From Azospirillum tabaci (GTDB taxonomy: Bacteria > Pseudomonadota > Alphaproteobacteria > Azospirillales > Azospirillaceae), in NCBI RefSeq assembly GCF_014596085.1, contig NZ_JACCJY010000003.1, positions 248,001 to 312,000 of the forward strand: a DNA stretch of 64,000 bases, given 5' to 3'. Shown here piece after piece: positions 34,935 through 43,885 of the stretch. The position numbers and the translations under genes are program-made. The notes beneath the pieces are model-generated. The model had not been told where the DNA came from. It did not search any database and saw nothing but the letters and a program-made list of their open reading frames with translations. The stretch's first letter is position 1. Each line of letters begins with the position of its first letter.

Positions 34935-35676
34935 CGACCTGCACTCCCAATTGGCGCAGCAAAGCGCTGGCCGCTTTCCGTTCGGCGACCCGCTTGGACG
35001 GGCCTGTGGCCGTCACCGGCTCCATGCCCTTCAGCCGGACCGCGATGCGGAACACCGGCTCGTGCGCCGGGCCGCTCTGCTCGATCAGTTCATAGGTGGG
35101 AAGGGGCCGCTTGTTGCCCTGCGCCCATTCCTGCAACGCCGTCTTGGAATCCAGCGGCGGCGGGTCCGCGCGGTCGATCTGACCGGCCCAGGCGGAGCGG
35201 ATGAAGTCCCGCGCCTTGTCCATGCCGCCGTCCAGATAGAGCGCCCCGATCACCGCCTCGCAGGCGTCGGCCAGGATGGTGTTGTTGCTGCGTCCGCCGC
35301 CCTGCGCCTCCGACGGGGACAGGCGCAGGTAGCGCCCCAGTTGCAAGGCGTCAGCGACACGGCTCAGCGCCTCCCGCCGGACCAGCGAAACGTGCCGCTT
35401 GGCGAGCGCGCCCTCGCGCTCGTTGGGGAAGCGTTCCAGAAGCCATTCCGCGATGACGAGGCCAAGCACCCGGTCGCCCAGGAACTCCAGCCGCTCATAC
35501 GCCAGGCCGGGCCCCTGCTCGGGCCGTCCGCCGCGGACATTGCGCTCCAGCCCCATCAGGCTTGGATGGGTGACCGCGTCGGCCAGCCGCTGCGGGTCGG
35601 CAAAGCGGTGGCCGATGGCCGCGGCCAGTTCCGCAAGGTCGGCGGAATCGGCGCTCACGTCCAGATCGGACGCCAT
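34927..35676 (-). CDS. rnc: ribonuclease III
   Basis: A 249-residue double-strand-specific endonuclease for rRNA and mRNA processing. The catalytic signature is ERLEFLGDRVLGLVIAEWL (about 50-68), the second acidic cluster is DACEAVIGALYLDGG, and a dsRNA-binding domain ends the protein (PTYELIEQSG to KRVAERKAASALLRQLG). The start at 35676 (MASDLDVSAD) has a GGGGGA ribosome site; a start nine codons upstream is also open. Upstream is lepB, 61 bases away; downstream is era in overlap. Confidence 0.96.
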   Translation of the reverse strand: MASDLDVSADSADLAELAAAIGHRFADPQRLADAVTHPSLMGLERNVRGGRPEQGPGLAYERLEFLGDRVLGLVIAEWLLERFPNEREGALAKRHVSLVRREALSRVADALQLGRYLRLSPSEAQGGGRSNNTILADACEAVIGALYLDGGMDKARDFIRSAWAGQIDRADPPPLDSKTALQEWAQGNKRPLPTYELIEQSGPAHEPVFRIAVRLKGMEPVTATGPSKRVAERKAASALLRQLGVQVDD

Positions 35677-35737
35677 GGGGGTCCCCCGTTCTTCAGGGCT
35701 CACAATACAGTCTCCGCGCCCCAGTGCTGTGCGGGGC

Positions 35738-36508
35738 TCACTTCACGGCGTTGAACAGGCGGCTGAACCGCAGGTCCGCCGGCCAGCGCCACACCTCGAA
35801 GAAGCGCGTCCCGTCCTCCAGCGAGAAGAACAGGAATTCGGCGCGTCCGACCAGATTCTCCATCGGGACATACCCCACCTGCGACGGGACGCGGCTGTCC
35901 AGCGAGTTGTCGCGGTTGTCGCCCATCATGAACAGGTTGCCCGCCGGCACCTTGAAGGCCGGGGTGTTGTCGAGCGGACCGTTGTCCGACTCCTCGATGA
36001 TGCGGTGGCTGCGTCCGCCCGGCAATGTCTCGACATACTGGGCGATGCGGACCTCGCGGCCCAGCGCGTCGCGGGACACATAGTCCTCGATGCGCTCGCG
36101 CTTCACCGGCTGGCCGTTGATGTGCAGCACGCCGCCGGTCACCTGGACGGTGTCGCCCGGCAGGCCGATGACGCGCTTGATGTAGTCGGTCTTGTTGTCG
36201 CGCGGCAGCTTGAACACGGCGACGTCGCCGCGCTCCGGCGCGTGGCCCATGATGCGGCCCTCGAACAGCGGCAGACCGAAGCCGACCGTGTACTTGCTGT
36301 ATCCATAGGAGAATTTGGACACGAACAGGTAGTCGCCGATCAGCAGCGTCGGGATCATCGACCCGGACGGGATGTTGAAGGGCTCGAAGGCGAAGGTCCG
36401 CACGCCGAAGGCGATGATAACCGCGTAGAAGACCGTCTTCACCGTCTCGGCAAAGCCGCCTGTCTCTTTGGTTTTGCCGGTCAAGGCGGTCTCTCTGTTC
36501 ATGGTCAT
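35738..36508 (-). CDS. lepB: signal peptidase I
   Basis: A 256-residue inner-membrane protease that cleaves Sec and Tat signal peptides. It has one N-terminal membrane helix ([20 protein letters not shown]), the catalytic serine in [13 protein letters not shown], the general-base lysine in [12 protein letters not shown] and the conserved [12 protein letters not shown] box. Its start codon overlaps the acpS stop by four bases. Its position between acpS and rnc is the typical alphaproteobacterial arrangement. Confidence 0.96.
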   Translation of the reverse strand: MTMNRETALTGKTKETGGFAETVKTVFYAVIIAFGVRTFAFEPFNIPSGSMIPTLLIGDYLFVSKFSYGYSKYTVGFGLPLFEGRIMGHAPERGDVAVFKLPRDNKTDYIKRVIGLPGDTVQVTGGVLHINGQPVKRERIEDYVSRDALGREVRIAQYVETLPGGRSHRIIEESDNGPLDNTPAFKVPAGNLFMMGDNRDNSLDSRVPSQVGYVPMENLVGRAEFLFFSLEDGTRFFEVWRWPADLRFSRLFNAVK

Positions 36509-36972
36509 GCGCGGGGTGCCGTGGAGGTGGTGATGGAGGTGGTGGCGGACGTGTCGGCCGGTTCGGCGCTGATGATGACGAAGGCCTCCGCCATCGGGTA
36601 CTCGTCGGTCAGCGTCACGTGAATGCGCGCCTGCATGCCCGGCGGGGTGATCGCCTGCAGCCGCTCCAGCGCCCCGCCGGTCAGGCGCATGGTCGGCTGG
36701 CCGGAGGGCAGGTTCACCACCCCCATGTCGCGCCAGAACACGCCGTCGCGGAAGCCGGTGCCCAGCGCCTTGGAGCAGGCCTCCTTGGCGGCGAAACGCT
36801 TGGCGTAGGTCGCGGCCCGCGCGCTGTGCTTGCCGGCGGCGCCGGCTCGGCGCTCGGACTTGGCGCGCTCCACATCGGTGAAGATGCGGGCGACGAAACG
36901 GTCCCCGAAACGGTCCAGCGACTGCTCGATCCGGCGGATGTCGATCAGGTCGTTCCCGATGCCGAGGATCAT
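36505..36972 (-). CDS. acpS: holo-[acyl-carrier-protein] synthase
   Basis: A 155-residue 4'-phosphopantetheinyl transferase that activates acyl carrier protein for fatty-acid synthesis. Conserved segments are [19 protein letters not shown] (metal-binding Asp), FTDVERA and [18 protein letters not shown] (metal-binding Glu). A Thr/Ser/Ala tail of about 20 residues ([18 protein letters not shown]) makes it longer than most AcpS. The ATG at 36972 overlaps the pdxJ stop by four bases; the longer frame upstream reads through pdxJ and is not used. Confidence 0.95.
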   Translation of the reverse strand: MILGIGNDLIDIRRIEQSLDRFGDRFVARIFTDVERAKSERRAGAAGKHSARAATYAKRFAAKEACSKALGTGFRDGVFWRDMGVVNLPSGQPTMRLTGGALERLQAITPPGMQARIHVTLTDEYPMAEAFVIISAEPADTSATTSITTSTAPRA

Positions 36973-37721
36973 GAGACGCCTCCGCTTGCCAAGCGGGCGT
37001 CCTTCATGACGGCGCGCATGCGCTGGAGCGTGTTGCCCAGCCCGACGAAGATCGCCTCGCCGATCAGGAAATGACCGATGTTCAGCTCGACGATGGTCGG
37101 AATGGCGGCGACCGCCCCGACCGTCTCGTAATTCAGCCCGTGGCCGGCGTGGCACTCCAGCCCGATGGCCTCGGCGTGGGCCGCCGCCCGGACGATGCGC
37201 TCCAGCTCCGCCGCGCGCTCCGTCCCGGCGGGCGCGTCGCAATAGGCGCCGGTGTGCAGTTCCACCACAGGCGCGCCCAGAGCCTTCGCCGCGTCGAGCT
37301 GTGCCGGTTCCGGGTCGATGAACAGAGAAACCCGGATGCCCGCGGCGCCAAGCTCGCCGACGTAGCGCTTCAGGTTCTCCATCTGCCCGGCGACGTCCAG
37401 CCCGCCTTCGGTGGTGACCTCGGTGCGCTTCTCCGGGACGAGGCAGCAGGCGTGCGGCTTGTGGCGCAGCGCGATCCCGAGCATCTCGTCCGTCGCCGCC
37501 ATCTCCAGGTTCAGCGGCAACCGGATCTCCGCCATCAGCCGCGCGATGTCGGAATCGATGATGTGGCGGCGGTCTTCGCGCAGATGGGCGGTGATGCCGT
37601 CGGCCCCGGCTTCGGCGGCGAGCTTCGCGGCGCGCACGGGATCGGGATGACGCCCGCCCCGCGCGTTGCGGATGGTCGCCACATGGTCGATGTTCACGCC
37701 GAGGCGCAGAGGGCGGGGCAT
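36969..37721 (-). CDS. pdxJ: pyridoxine 5'-phosphate synthase
   Basis: A 250-residue TIM-barrel enzyme that closes the pyridoxine ring from 1-deoxy-D-xylulose 5-phosphate and 3-amino-2-oxopropyl phosphate. Family signatures are [43 protein letters not shown] and [15 protein letters not shown]. The start at 37721 (MPRPLRLG) was chosen over one 14 codons upstream. It is the first gene of the tight pdxJ-acpS-lepB-rnc-era run. Confidence 0.96.
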   Translation of the reverse strand: MPRPLRLGVNIDHVATIRNARGGRHPDPVRAAKLAAEAGADGITAHLREDRRHIIDSDIARLMAEIRLPLNLEMAATDEMLGIALRHKPHACCLVPEKRTEVTTEGGLDVAGQMENLKRYVGELGAAGIRVSLFIDPEPAQLDAAKALGAPVVELHTGAYCDAPAGTERAAELERIVRAAAHAEAIGLECHAGHGLNYETVGAVAAIPTIVELNIGHFLIGEAIFVGLGNTLQRMRAVMKDARLASGGVS

Positions 37722-37820
37722 AGGCTCGAAACTCCGATGTCGCGCCGGCCCCGCATCCTGCATCCGGCGGGCACCGGTTCTCCCTGCTATATAGCGGTGG
37801 CGTGGCGTCGCGTCACGCCG

Positions 37821-38231
37821 TCATTCGACGGCGATCCTCGCGGCAAGCGCCTTCAACTCCTCGATGGGCGGGTCATGGCGCGGCCAGACCAGATCGGCGC
37901 CATCGTTCTCGTAGCGCGGCACCACATGCACGTGGATGTGTGGCACGGTCTGCCAACCCGCCGGCTTGTTCGTCTGGAGAAGCGTGATCCCCTCCGGCGA
38001 AAAGGCCGCCTGGACGGCGCGGGCGACCTTGTGGACGGTGCGGAACAGGGCGGCCGCCTCGACCTCCGTCACGTCGAGGATGGTCGGGGCCGGACGCTTC
38101 AGCGCCACCAGCACATGGCCGGGGTTGACCTGCCCGGCATCCATGAAGGCGAAGGTGTCCGCATCTTCGTAGACCACGGCGCAGGGCAGTTCCCCGGCGA
38201 TCAGGCGGCTGAAGATGGTCGGGCTGGACAT
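37821..38231 (-). CDS. HIT family nucleotide-binding protein
   Basis: A 136-residue histidine-triad protein with HIHVHVVPR near residue 97, FSRLIAGELPCAVVYEDAD at the N-terminus and NPGHVLVALKRPAPTI. Members hydrolyse adenosine 5'-monophosphoramidates or dinucleoside polyphosphates; the physiological substrate is usually unknown. It lies between spoT and pdxJ on the same strand, with no overlap. Confidence 0.93.
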   Translation of the reverse strand: MSSPTIFSRLIAGELPCAVVYEDADTFAFMDAGQVNPGHVLVALKRPAPTILDVTEVEAAALFRTVHKVARAVQAAFSPEGITLLQTNKPAGWQTVPHIHVHVVPRYENDGADLVWPRHDPPIEELKALAARIAVE

Positions 38232-38285
38232 GCTTCCCTCGCTTCCGATAGGCGCTCTGGGCGGGCGCGACCGCGCGGGACACCC

Positions 38286-40457
38286 TTACCGCCCGCGGGC
38301 GCGCTCCACCGCGTTGATGGCGGGGGTGGCGCGCAGGGCCGCCATGATGTTGGTCAGATGCTTGGCGTCCTTCACGTCGATGTCGATCAGCAACTCGAAG
38401 AAGTCGGTGTTGCGGCTGGTGATCTTCAGGTTCGTGATGTTGCCGCCGTTCTTGCCGATGACCGTGGACAGCGTGCCGAGCGAGCCCGGCTCGTTGTTGA
38501 CCACCAGCGAAATGCGCCCGACATGCTCCTCAGGGCTGTCCGGCCCGATGTCCCAGGCGACGTCGATCCAGCGCTCCGGCGACTCGTGGAAGCTCTCCAA
38601 CGTCTCGCAATCGATGGTGTGGATGGTCACGCCCTTGCCGGTGGTCACGATGCCAACGATGCGATCGCCCGGCAGCGGATGACAGCAACGGGCGTAGTGG
38701 ACGGCCATGCCGGGGATCAGGCCGCGGATCGGCAGCGGCGCGTTGTTGCCCTTCGCCTTCGGCTTGGGCTTCGGCACCGTGATGGCGTTCTTGTCGTCGC
38801 CTTCCTTGGGCGTCGCCACATGCGGCTTGTGGCCGGGGAAGACGGCGTGGAAGACCTCGCGGCCGGAATGCAGGCCGGACCCGACGCTGGCCAGCAGGTC
38901 GTCGGCGCTCGGCTGCTGGAAGATCTTGATGACGCCTTCCAGCGCCTTTTCCGAGAACTCGTAGCCTTCCGACTTGAACTGGCGCTGCAGGATGGCGCGG
39001 CCCAGCTCGATGTACTGGGTGCGCTGCTGGGTGCGCAGGAACTTGCGGATGCGCGCCCGCGCCTTGCCGGTGACGACGAAGCGTTCCCAGCCCGGAACCG
39101 GGGTCTGGGCTTTCGAGGTGATGATGTCGACCTGGTCGCCGTTTTGCAGCTGTGTGCGCAGCGGCAGCATCCGCCCGTTGATCTTGGCGCCGACGCAGTG
39201 GTCGCCGACCTCCGAATGAACGGCGTAGGCGAAGTCCACCGGGGTCGCCCCGCGCGGCAGCGCGATCAGATCGCCCTTCGGCGTGAAGCAGAAGACCTGG
39301 TCCTGGAACAGCTCGAGCTTGGTGTGCTCGAGGAACTCCTCGGGCTTCTGGGCGTGCTCCAGGATGTCCAGAAGCTCGCGCAGCCAGCGGTACTCGCGCC
39401 CCTGCTGGGTGCGCGGCTCGCCCTGCTTGTAGGCCCAGTGGGCGGCGACGCCGAGTTCGCAGATCTCGTGCATGTCGCTGGTGCGGATCTGCACCTCGAT
39501 CCGGTTGCGCTCCGGACCGATCACCCCGGTGTGGAGCGAGCGGTAGCCGTTGGGCTTGGGCGTCGAGATGTAGTCCTTGAAGCGCCCCGGAACGACCGGG
39601 TAGTGGGCGTGGATGACGCCCAGCGCCTGATAGCATTCCGGCACCGTGTCCACCATGATCCGGAAGGCCATGATGTCCGACAGCTGCTCGAAACTGACAT
39701 TCTTGCGCTGCAGCTTGCGCCAGATCGAATAGGCTGTCTTCTCGCGCCCGGTGACCCCGGCGTTGGGCAGCCCCTCCTCCGCCAGCGTGCCGCGGAGTTC
39801 CTGGATGATCCGCTGGACGCGGTTCTCGCCCTCGGTGCGCAGACGGGAGAGCTGGGCCAGGATGCTGTCGCGGGCGTCCGGATTCAGCTCCGCGAAGGAG
39901 AGATCCTCCAGCTCGTCCTTGACCTGATGCATACCGATGCGCTCGGCCAGGGGAGCGTAGATCTCGATCGTTTCGCGGGCGATGCGCTTGCGCTTGTCCG
40001 GGTTCTTCAGATGGAACAGCGTGCGCATGTTGTGCAGCCGGTCGGCCAGCTTGACCAGGAGGACGCGGATGTCCTCCGACATCGCCAGCACCAGCTTGCG
40101 GAAATTCTCGGCCTGCTTGGCCTGCTCGCTGTGCAGCTCCAGGCGCGACAGCTTGGTCACGCCGTCGACCAGACGGGCGATCTCCTTGCCGAAGTGCTTT
40201 TCGATGTCCTCCAGCGTGGCGACCGTGTCTTCGACCGTGTCGTGCAGCAGCGCCGTCGCGATGGTCCCGGCGTCCAGCTTGAGCTGGGTGAGGATGCCGG
40301 CGACCTCCAGCGGATGGAGGAAGTAGGGATCGCCCGAGGCGCGGGTCTGCGAGCCGTGCGCCTTCATGGAGAAGACGTAGGCGCGGTTGAGCAACTCCTC
40401 GTCCGCCGAGGGGTCGTACGCCTTGACGCGTTCGACAAGCTCATATTGCCGGATCAT
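38286..40457 (-). CDS. spoT: bifunctional (p)ppGpp synthetase/hydrolase
   Basis: A 723-residue RelA/SpoT (Rsh) enzyme that controls the stringent response. The N-terminal HD hydrolase is intact (TALLHDTVEDTVATLEDIE), the synthetase domain follows (RKLQRKNVSFEQLSDIMAFR and YKQGEPRTQQGREYRW), then TGS (FTPKGDLIALPRGATPVDFAY), a linker of about 90 residues with a conserved Cys/His segment (ARCCHPLPGDRIVGI) and a C-terminal ACT domain (VNNEPGSLGTLSTVIGKNGG). As in most alphaproteobacteria this is probably the only long Rsh. It lies downstream of rpoZ but is separated from it by a terminator-like hairpin. Confidence 0.96.
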   Translation of the reverse strand: MIRQYELVERVKAYDPSADEELLNRAYVFSMKAHGSQTRASGDPYFLHPLEVAGILTQLKLDAGTIATALLHDTVEDTVATLEDIEKHFGKEIARLVDGVTKLSRLELHSEQAKQAENFRKLVLAMSEDIRVLLVKLADRLHNMRTLFHLKNPDKRKRIARETIEIYAPLAERIGMHQVKDELEDLSFAELNPDARDSILAQLSRLRTEGENRVQRIIQELRGTLAEEGLPNAGVTGREKTAYSIWRKLQRKNVSFEQLSDIMAFRIMVDTVPECYQALGVIHAHYPVVPGRFKDYISTPKPNGYRSLHTGVIGPERNRIEVQIRTSDMHEICELGVAAHWAYKQGEPRTQQGREYRWLRELLDILEHAQKPEEFLEHTKLELFQDQVFCFTPKGDLIALPRGATPVDFAYAVHSEVGDHCVGAKINGRMLPLRTQLQNGDQVDIITSKAQTPVPGWERFVVTGKARARIRKFLRTQQRTQYIELGRAILQRQFKSEGYEFSEKALEGVIKIFQQPSADDLLASVGSGLHSGREVFHAVFPGHKPHVATPKEGDDKNAITVPKPKPKAKGNNAPLPIRGLIPGMAVHYARCCHPLPGDRIVGIVTTGKGVTIHTIDCETLESFHESPERWIDVAWDIGPDSPEEHVGRISLVVNNEPGSLGTLSTVIGKNGGNITNLKITSRNTDFFELLIDIDVKDAKHLTNIMAALRATPAINAVERARGR

Positions 40458-40520
40458 GCCACCCGACCCGGCGCAGCGTGCGCCATGAAGTTTCGCAAAT
40501 GTCTTGGTTCTGGACGGAAA

Positions 40521-40538
40521 GGGGGGCCATCGCCCCCC
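40521..40538 (-). terminator. terminator after rpoZ
   Basis: A GGGGGGC/GCCCCCC stem with a four-base loop is followed on the minus strand by TTTCC. It lies 25 bases beyond the rpoZ stop and 63 bases before the spoT start, so it could separate or attenuate the two. Confidence 0.6.
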
Positions 40539-40562
40539 AAGGCCGGTCGCTATCGGTCAGCG

Positions 40563-41009
40563 TCAGAGGTCTCCGTCCGCATCGCGGCCGACGACGTCGT
40601 CCTCGGTCATGCCGAAGGCCGCCGCCGGATCGCTCTCCATGTCGGACAGCAGGTCGTCGCCTTCGCCGACCTCCTCCGCCTCGCTCATCCCGTCCTCGTC
40701 CTCCAGCGACGTGTCGCCGCGGGCGGCCCAGTCGTGCTCGCCGGCCATCAGCTCAACGATCTCTTCTTCCGGCTCGTCCGGCTCGACATGCTTCTGGTGG
40801 CCCTTGATCAGGGCGTTCTTGAGATGCTCCAGCATCACCGTCTCATCGGCGATCTCGCGCAGGGCAACGACCGGGTTCTTGTCGTTGTCGCGGTCGATCG
40901 ACAGCGGGGCACCGGACGCGATCTCACGCGCGCGCTGGGCCGCCATCATGACCAGTTCAAACCGGTTCGGAACCTTGAGGACGCAATCTTCGACGGTAAC
41001 GCGGGCCAT
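40563..41009 (-). CDS. rpoZ: RNA polymerase omega subunit
   Basis: A 148-residue omega subunit. The N-terminal core is typical ([43 protein letters not shown] split across the region, [12 protein letters not shown]). It helps assemble beta' into RNA polymerase and contributes to the ppGpp site. The last ~75 residues are very acidic (repeated Asp/Glu with [10 protein letters not shown] and [11 protein letters not shown]) and well beyond the ~90 residues of E. coli omega; such tails occur in alphaproteobacteria. The start at 41009 matches the family N-terminus exactly. Confidence 0.94.
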   Translation of the reverse strand: MARVTVEDCVLKVPNRFELVMMAAQRAREIASGAPLSIDRDNDKNPVVALREIADETVMLEHLKNALIKGHQKHVEPDEPEEEIVELMAGEHDWAARGDTSLEDEDGMSEAEEVGEGDDLLSDMESDPAAAFGMTEDDVVGRDADGDL

Positions 41010-41207
41010 ACCAAACCAACTCCGGGATCTGCGAAGGCAACCGAATATATTGATGCGTTCGCGCCTGCGCAAGCGCTTCGAGCCATGTCGGGTCCGCCCG
41101 CCGTACCCCACCCGCGGCGCGCCCGCGCCCGCGCGCCCCCTTGCTCGCACGTAGACGAACCCCTACGTTACTTATCTGGTGAATCGCAATTTCGCGTATG
41201 CCTGACA

Positions 41208-41213
41208 TATAAT
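41208..41213 (+). promoter_or_regulatory. -10 element (TATAAT) upstream of the NYN gene
   Basis: A perfect TATAAT lies 33 bases upstream of the TTG start in a locally AT-rich stretch. The -35 region is weak (TCGCAA at 18 bases spacing). A GAAGGA ribosome site at 41227-41232 follows. Confidence 0.45.
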
Positions 41214-41240
41214 TCAATCCATCGTAGAAGGATTACGGAA

Positions 41241-41888
41241 TTGGATCGGAATACGACTTTGCCAAAGGATGTTACGAAGCTCTTTTATAAGGAAGAGCGT
41301 CTGGCGATGTTCATCGACGGCGCCAATTTGTACGCTGCCGCCCGGTCGTTGGGCTTCGATATCGACTACAAGCGTCTTCGCGACGGCTTCGCCTCCGAAG
41401 GACGACTGGTGCGCGCCTTCTATTACACCGCCTTGGTGGAGGATCAGGAATATTCGCCGATCCGCCCGCTGGTCGATTGGCTGGACTACAACGGCTACAC
41501 CATGGTGACCAAGCCGACCAAAGAGTTCACCGACGCCTCGGGCCGGCGCAAGATCAAGGGCAACATGGACATCGAATTGGCCATCGACGTGATGGAGATG
41601 GCCGAGCGGGTGGACCACATCCTGCTGTTCTCCGGCGACGGCGATTTCCGCCGACTGGTCGAGGCGGTGCAGCGCAAGGGCGTGCGGGTCAGCGTCATCA
41701 GCACCGTGCGCTCCCAGCCGCCGATGGTCGCCGACGAATTGCGCCGTCAGGCCGACAATTTCATCGAGCTTCAGGACCTCGCCCCCAGCATCGCCCGCGT
41801 CCATCATCACCGCGAGCCGATGGGGAACCCGGGCGCTCCGGGCGCGCCCGACATGCCCGGCCAGGGCGGCCCCTACGCCAACTTCTGA
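41241..41888 (+). CDS. NYN-domain (LabA/DUF88 family) putative ribonuclease
   Basis: A 215-residue PIN-like protein. The acidic catalytic positions are visible in AMFIDGANLYAAARSLG, GNMDIELAIDVMEMAERV and LLFSGDGDFRRLVEAVQRKG, and the fold ends with PPMVADELRRQADNFIEL. Members act on RNA or are regulators; the target here is unknown. A Pro/Gly-rich tail (GNPGAPGAPDMPGQGG) ends the protein. I chose the TTG at 41241 because it follows a GAAGGA site by eight bases and keeps the conserved LFYKEERLA segment; the ATG at 41308 would remove it. The frame is open far upstream through shadow sequence. Confidence 0.88.
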   Translation: MDRNTTLPKDVTKLFYKEERLAMFIDGANLYAAARSLGFDIDYKRLRDGFASEGRLVRAFYYTALVEDQEYSPIRPLVDWLDYNGYTMVTKPTKEFTDASGRRKIKGNMDIELAIDVMEMAERVDHILLFSGDGDFRRLVEAVQRKGVRVSVISTVRSQPPMVADELRRQADNFIELQDLAPSIARVHHHREPMGNPGAPGAPDMPGQGGPYANF

Positions 41889-41921
41889 CCGGTGTTGTTC
41901 ACCGCGGGGCGCACTTTCCGG

Positions 41922-42944
41922 TCAGCGCCCCGCAACGGTGGGTTTCAGGGCGCCGGCCGGAAGTTGGAACATCATCAGATAGGTCCGCTGGAGCGGGCTG
42001 CGGTTGTCGTCGGAGACGATATAGACCAGCAGATCGCCATCCGGACCGGGCCGCACCGACAGTCCTTCAAAGTTGTCGGTCGGCAGTGGCGGCTCCAGCC
42101 GGGCCAGTTCCACCCCATCCATCGTCGCGCCGCCGCGCAGCGAGTCCGCCGGCACATGGACGATGCGCGCCCCCCAACCGCCCAGCAGAGTGACCCGCCG
42201 CTCCAGCACCAGCACGCCGCCGTCTGGCAGAGGCGCTGCCGCCGTGGGACGGAAACGCGGTGCCGCGCGGTAGGTCAGTGGCTGCCAGTCCCCGCGCGCC
42301 TTCGGATCGGCGGGCGCGATCCAGGCGTGACGCTCCCGGACACCGTCGTCGTCCCCTTCCTCAATGGCCAGAATGCGGCCATCCGACAGCGCCGCCAGCG
42401 CCTCGACCCCGCCGTTCGACGACGCCCTCTCCAGGCCGGGAGGCACCGGAAGCTTCCGCGGCGTTCCCTCGGGCCGGACAGCGCCGCCGTAGCGCAGGAT
42501 GCGGTGGGTGCGCTCGAACGGCACCAGCCAACCGCCGTCGGGCAGGCGGATGATGTCCTCCGAGTCATTGAGGCGGCCGCGGTAGCCCGCGTCCTTGTCG
42601 ATGACCAGGCGCCGGACATCATAGTGTCCGGCGCCGACCAGTTGCCCCTGGGCGTCGTAGAACAGCCGCCCCGTGACGCTCTTTCCGTTGTCGGAGACCG
42701 CGACGAAACGGTCGCCCGAGTCGCTGACCCACAGGCCGGACAAGCCCCCCACCTCCGCGCCATCGGGCAGACGCAGGGCGCCACGGAGTCGCAGAGCGCC
42801 GACCTCCGTCAGAGACGGACGGTCCGGGTCCAGCGCAATCGGAACGGAGGACGCGGCCGGCCTGCCGTTTCCGGCCACCGCGGCGCAGCCGCCGGCCACA
42901 GCCAGCAGGGCGCAAATGGGAATCAGCAGGGTTCTCAAACGCAT
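41922..42944 (-). CDS. esterase-like phytase family lipoprotein
   Basis: A 340-residue exported protein. The signal ends in a lipobox (LLAVAGGCAAV, Cys at about 20), so it is probably a lipoprotein. The body is a beta-propeller-like phytase/esterase-like domain (PF13449 type) with GLSGLWVSDSGDRFVAVSDNG, GRLNDSEDIIRLPDGGWLV, VEALAALSDGRILAIEEGD and TDNFEGLSVRPGPDGD. Catalytic activity in the family is largely undemonstrated. The start at 42944 (MRLRTLLIP) gives a standard signal; an ATG four codons upstream is also possible. Confidence 0.87.
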   Translation of the reverse strand: MRLRTLLIPICALLAVAGGCAAVAGNGRPAASSVPIALDPDRPSLTEVGALRLRGALRLPDGAEVGGLSGLWVSDSGDRFVAVSDNGKSVTGRLFYDAQGQLVGAGHYDVRRLVIDKDAGYRGRLNDSEDIIRLPDGGWLVPFERTHRILRYGGAVRPEGTPRKLPVPPGLERASSNGGVEALAALSDGRILAIEEGDDDGVRERHAWIAPADPKARGDWQPLTYRAAPRFRPTAAAPLPDGGVLVLERRVTLLGGWGARIVHVPADSLRGGATMDGVELARLEPPLPTDNFEGLSVRPGPDGDLLVYIVSDDNRSPLQRTYLMMFQLPAGALKPTVAGR

Positions 42945-43185
42945 GGCGGCACTCATGCCACGACCGCGCGGCCGGGGAAACGCATTTTCCGGCTTGCCCC
43001 TCCTGCCCGCGATTCCGACCGTTCGTCCGCCGGGATCATAAGCCCTGCCTCTCCGTCCGAACGTGAACGAACGAATTGGATATGCGCAGAGGGTTACTTC
43101 CTCAGAACCAATTCGGGAGTGGGTTCAAGCGCATAAATTGTTCTGTACCTAAGTAAAACATTGCCCCGCCTCAGCCGAGAATTGC

Positions 43186-43881
43186 GTGATGCCCAATCCC
43201 CTCCGGTCCCAGCCGGTCGCCCTGCCTGCTGATCGCCCCGCCACCGGTTCGGGAGCGCCGGAGGACCCAATCGCGGAACGCATCCGGGAGCTGGAGGCCG
43301 AACTGCGCGAGCTTCAGCACCGGGCCAAGAACAGCCTTCAGCTGGTCATCAGCCTGCTGAAGCTGCAGACGGGCCGCATCCGCGACCCGGACGCCCGCGC
43401 CGCCTACGAGCAGACGCTGGTCCGCATCGAAGCGCTGGCGATCCTCTACCGCCAGCTCCACGAATCGGGCACCGGCACCCATGTGAATTTGGGCCGCTAC
43501 ATCGAATCCCTTGCCGACGCGGTGAAGCACGGGACTCCCGGCGGCCTCGCCAACGTGCCCATCGAGGTGAAGAGCGATCCCATCCAGATCGGCCTGTACG
43601 AGGCCATGCCCCTCGGCCTGATCACCGCGGAGCTGATCACCAACAGCCTGCACCATGCCTATCCGGAGCAGGGCTGGATACGCGTATCGGTGACGCAGGA
43701 GCAAAACGGCCGCGCCCGCCTGATTGTCGAGGACAACGGGCGCGCCCTGCCCGCCGGTTTCGACACGACGGCGGAAGACGGGCTGATGCTGGCCGAGGCG
43801 CTGGCCGCCCAGCTCGGCGACACGCTGAACACGGAAAGCGACGCCGCTGGAACGACCGCCAGCGTGTCCTTTCCTGTGTGA
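43186..43881 (+). CDS. HisKA_2-type sensor histidine kinase without sensor domain
   Basis: A 231-residue soluble kinase. The phosphoacceptor box is LRELQHRAKNSLQLVISLLKLQ (His at about 45), typical of the HisKA_2 family, followed by an ATPase domain (ELITNSLHHAYPEQGW as N-box and LIVEDNGRALP as G1). It has no transmembrane or PAS domain, so input must come from a partner protein. The start is either GTG 43186 or ATG 43189. It is transcribed alone; no response regulator is adjacent. Confidence 0.88.
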   Translation: MMPNPLRSQPVALPADRPATGSGAPEDPIAERIRELEAELRELQHRAKNSLQLVISLLKLQTGRIRDPDARAAYEQTLVRIEALAILYRQLHESGTGTHVNLGRYIESLADAVKHGTPGGLANVPIEVKSDPIQIGLYEAMPLGLITAELITNSLHHAYPEQGWIRVSVTQEQNGRARLIVEDNGRALPAGFDTTAEDGLMLAEALAAQLGDTLNTESDAAGTTASVSFPV

Positions 43882-43885
43882 CGAC

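Noticed and set aside
37071..41240. Long plus-strand frame running through pdxJ, HIT, spoT and rpoZ in antisense
   Set aside because: Shadow of the minus-strand genes. Only the last 215 codons (from 41241) are a real NYN protein.
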